The notes under the pieces were generated by a model. It had not been told where the DNA came from, did not search any database, and saw only the letters and a list, made by a program, of their open reading frames with translations. Both the position numbers and the translations under genes were made by a program. 15,518 nt of DNA from Vulcanimicrobiota bacterium (GTDB lineage Bacteria > Vulcanimicrobiota > Vulcanimicrobiia > Vulcanimicrobiales > Vulcanimicrobiaceae): contig DAHUYY010000023.1 in the NCBI GenBank assembly GCA_027306845.1, positions 1-15,518 on the forward strand, given 5' to 3'. Below, in pieces: positions 14,407-15,518 of the stretch; the first letter of the stretch is position 1, and the number at the start of each line of letters is the position of its first letter.

Positions 14407-14412
14407 TATAAC
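14407..14412 (+). promoter_or_regulatory. Probable -10 box for a leaderless transketolase transcript
   Basis: TATAAC lies only 6 nt before the ATG at 14419, so transcription would start at or next to the start codon. The GAGG directly touching the ATG is too close to act as a ribosome site. No good -35 is seen. A small hairpin with a GCGA loop (CCC/GGG, about 14378-14387) lies in the 49-nt gap after ggt. Confidence 0.4.
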
Positions 14413-14418
14413 GCGAGG

Positions 14419-15276
14419 ATGCAGACGCTGACCCCCCAACGCTTGAGGGAGCTTGACCTCAAGGCGACCGACGTGCGCGAAGGCATTATTCGCGCGTTGC
14501 TCGCCGCAGGCTCCGGGCACTCCGCCGGCTCGCTCGATATGGCCGACATCTTCACCGCGCTCTACGGCCACGTAATGCGCCACCGCCCCGAGGAACCGAC
14601 CTGGCCGCAGCGCGACCGCCTGCTGCTCTCCTGCGGGCACATCGCGCCGGTACGCTACGCGGCGATGGCAAACTTCGGCTACTTTCCGGTCGAGGAATTG
14701 CTGACGCTGCGCAAATTCGGAACGCGGCTGCAGGGGCACCCCGAGCGCGTCACGCTGCCGAGCGTCGAAACGACCTCGGGGCCGCTGGGCGAAGGGCTCG
14801 CGCAGGGCGTCGGCATGGCGCAGGCTGCCAAGATGGACGGCGCCGATTTTCGCGTCTACGTCGTGACCTCCGACGCCGAACATCAATGCGGCCTGCATTG
14901 GGAAGCGACGATGACGGCGGCGAAATTCAAACTCGATAATCTGCTCTGCATCATCGATCGCAACTTCATCCAGATCGACGGCAGCACCGAAGAGATCATG
15001 CCGCTCGAACCGCTCGCCGATAAATACCGCGCCTTTAACTGGGAGGTTTTCGAATGCGACGGCCACGATATCGCGGCGTTCGTCGCGACGGTCGAACGCG
15101 CGCATGCCGTCAAAGGCAAGCCGCAGGTCATCATTGCGAAAACGATTCCCGGTAAGGGCGTGAGCTACATGGAAGGCGACTACACCTGGCACGGAAGGCC
15201 GCCGAACGCCGAGCAAGCCAAAACCGCACTCGCCGAGCTCGCGGCTACGCGGGAGAGGATACTCGCGCATGTCTGA
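14419..15276 (+). CDS. Transketolase, N-terminal (TPP-binding) subunit
   Basis: 285 residues, the thiamine-diphosphate-binding half of a split transketolase of the pentose phosphate or Calvin pathways. The motifs GHSAGSLDMADIF (33-45), GHIAP (73-77) and ETTSGPLGEGLAQGVGMA (117-134) are in place. The metal/TPP motif, normally GDG...N, reads SDA at 151-153 with Asn182 (DRN) about 30 residues later. The QEG that usually follows is QCG (Cys157), and the usual Lys or Asn before GH is Cys (SCGH). The Mg-binding Asp152 and Asn182 remain, so activity is likely. It overlaps the C-terminal subunit gene by 8 nt, implying coupled, equimolar synthesis. Confidence 0.93.
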   Translation: MQTLTPQRLRELDLKATDVREGIIRALLAAGSGHSAGSLDMADIFTALYGHVMRHRPEEPTWPQRDRLLLSCGHIAPVRYAAMANFGYFPVEELLTLRKFGTRLQGHPERVTLPSVETTSGPLGEGLAQGVGMAQAAKMDGADFRVYVVTSDAEHQCGLHWEATMTAAKFKLDNLLCIIDRNFIQIDGSTEEIMPLEPLADKYRAFNWEVFECDGHDIAAFVATVERAHAVKGKPQVIIAKTIPGKGVSYMEGDYTWHGRPPNAEQAKTALAELAATRERILAHV

Positions 15277-15518
15277 CACGCAAACGCTCGATCGCGCCGC
15301 GCAAGCCATGGCGCTCGTCGATTATCGCGATACCGCAAATCTCAAACAACTACCGACGCGCAACGGCTTCGGCGAAGGGCTGCTCGAAGCGGCCCAAGCG
15401 AACCGCAACGTCATCGGCATCTGCGCCGATCTCTCCGAATCGACGCGTTTCGAGGCGCTCAAGAATGCGTTGCCCGAGCAATATTTAGAGATCGGCGTCG
15501 CCGAACAGATGCTCGTGG
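15269..15518 (+). CDS. Transketolase, C-terminal subunit, cut by window end
   Basis: The first 83 codons are visible from ATG 15269. After about 25 leader residues comes RNGFGEGLLEAAQ, then ADLSESTRFEALK and EIGVAEQM. The last holds the conserved Glu of the pyrimidine-domain EQ motif that activates thiamine diphosphate in the partner active site. GAGAGGA about 10 nt upstream may serve as ribosome site. It starts inside the last codons of the N-terminal subunit gene. The rest of the protein lies beyond the window. Confidence 0.9.
   Translation, partial: MSDTQTLDRAAQAMALVDYRDTANLKQLPTRNGFGEGLLEAAQANRNVIGICADLSESTRFEALKNALPEQYLEIGVAEQMLV

Overview
The window is high-GC bacterial chromosomal DNA, densely packed with genes on both strands and with very short spacers. 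No rRNA, tRNA, CRISPR, phage or insertion sequence is visible. Gene content is mostly housekeeping plus storage-polymer metabolism: polyhydroxyalkanoate (PHA) genes, polynucleotide phosphorylase, gamma-glutamyltransferase and a two-gene (split) transketolase. The Rv0474-like regulator, the split transketolase and the mixed family affinities suggest a soil or environmental lineage such as Eremiobacterota (WPS-2) or a neighbouring terrabacterial phylum. That placement is a guess from general resemblance, not a result.

Left part (1-4241, minus strand): a PHA operon read as phaB (acetoacetyl-CoA reductase), phaC (PHA synthase) and a small XRE-type regulator. Each junction overlaps by 4 nt (GTGA, then ATGA), so the three genes are probably translationally coupled. 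A membrane-anchored diguanylate cyclase follows after a 127-nt gap that holds a strikingly foldable RNA element; its 3' end runs off the window.

Middle (4242-7694): a divergent intergenic region with two perfect inverted repeats, both containing CTAG half-sites, separates the pha operon from a plus-strand YtrA-type GntR regulator, ABC ATPase and ABC permease operon. A possible 35-residue ORF follows it. A second phaB paralogue lies convergent to this operon, so the transporter module sits between two phaB copies.

Right part (7695-15518): a radical SAM/SPASM enzyme (plus), convergent with a minus-strand set of pnp, a DUF1761-like four-helix membrane protein and a classical SDR. Then, on the plus strand, come a secreted gamma-glutamyltransferase and the N- and C-terminal subunits of a split transketolase; the second is cut by the window end.

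The most unusual recurring theme is RNA or DNA dyads directly at start codons. A 57-nt imperfect hairpin plus a second hairpin precede the diguanylate cyclase. A 7-bp hairpin lies between a strong Shine-Dalgarno and the phaB start. A dyad abuts the radical SAM start. A long hairpin buries the Shine-Dalgarno and AUG of the DUF1761 gene just after pnp. Other points of note are a lysine/proline/alanine-rich tail fused to PhaC, a 21-bp coding tandem repeat in the PNPase tail, and a transketolase whose thiamine-diphosphate GDG motif reads SDA.
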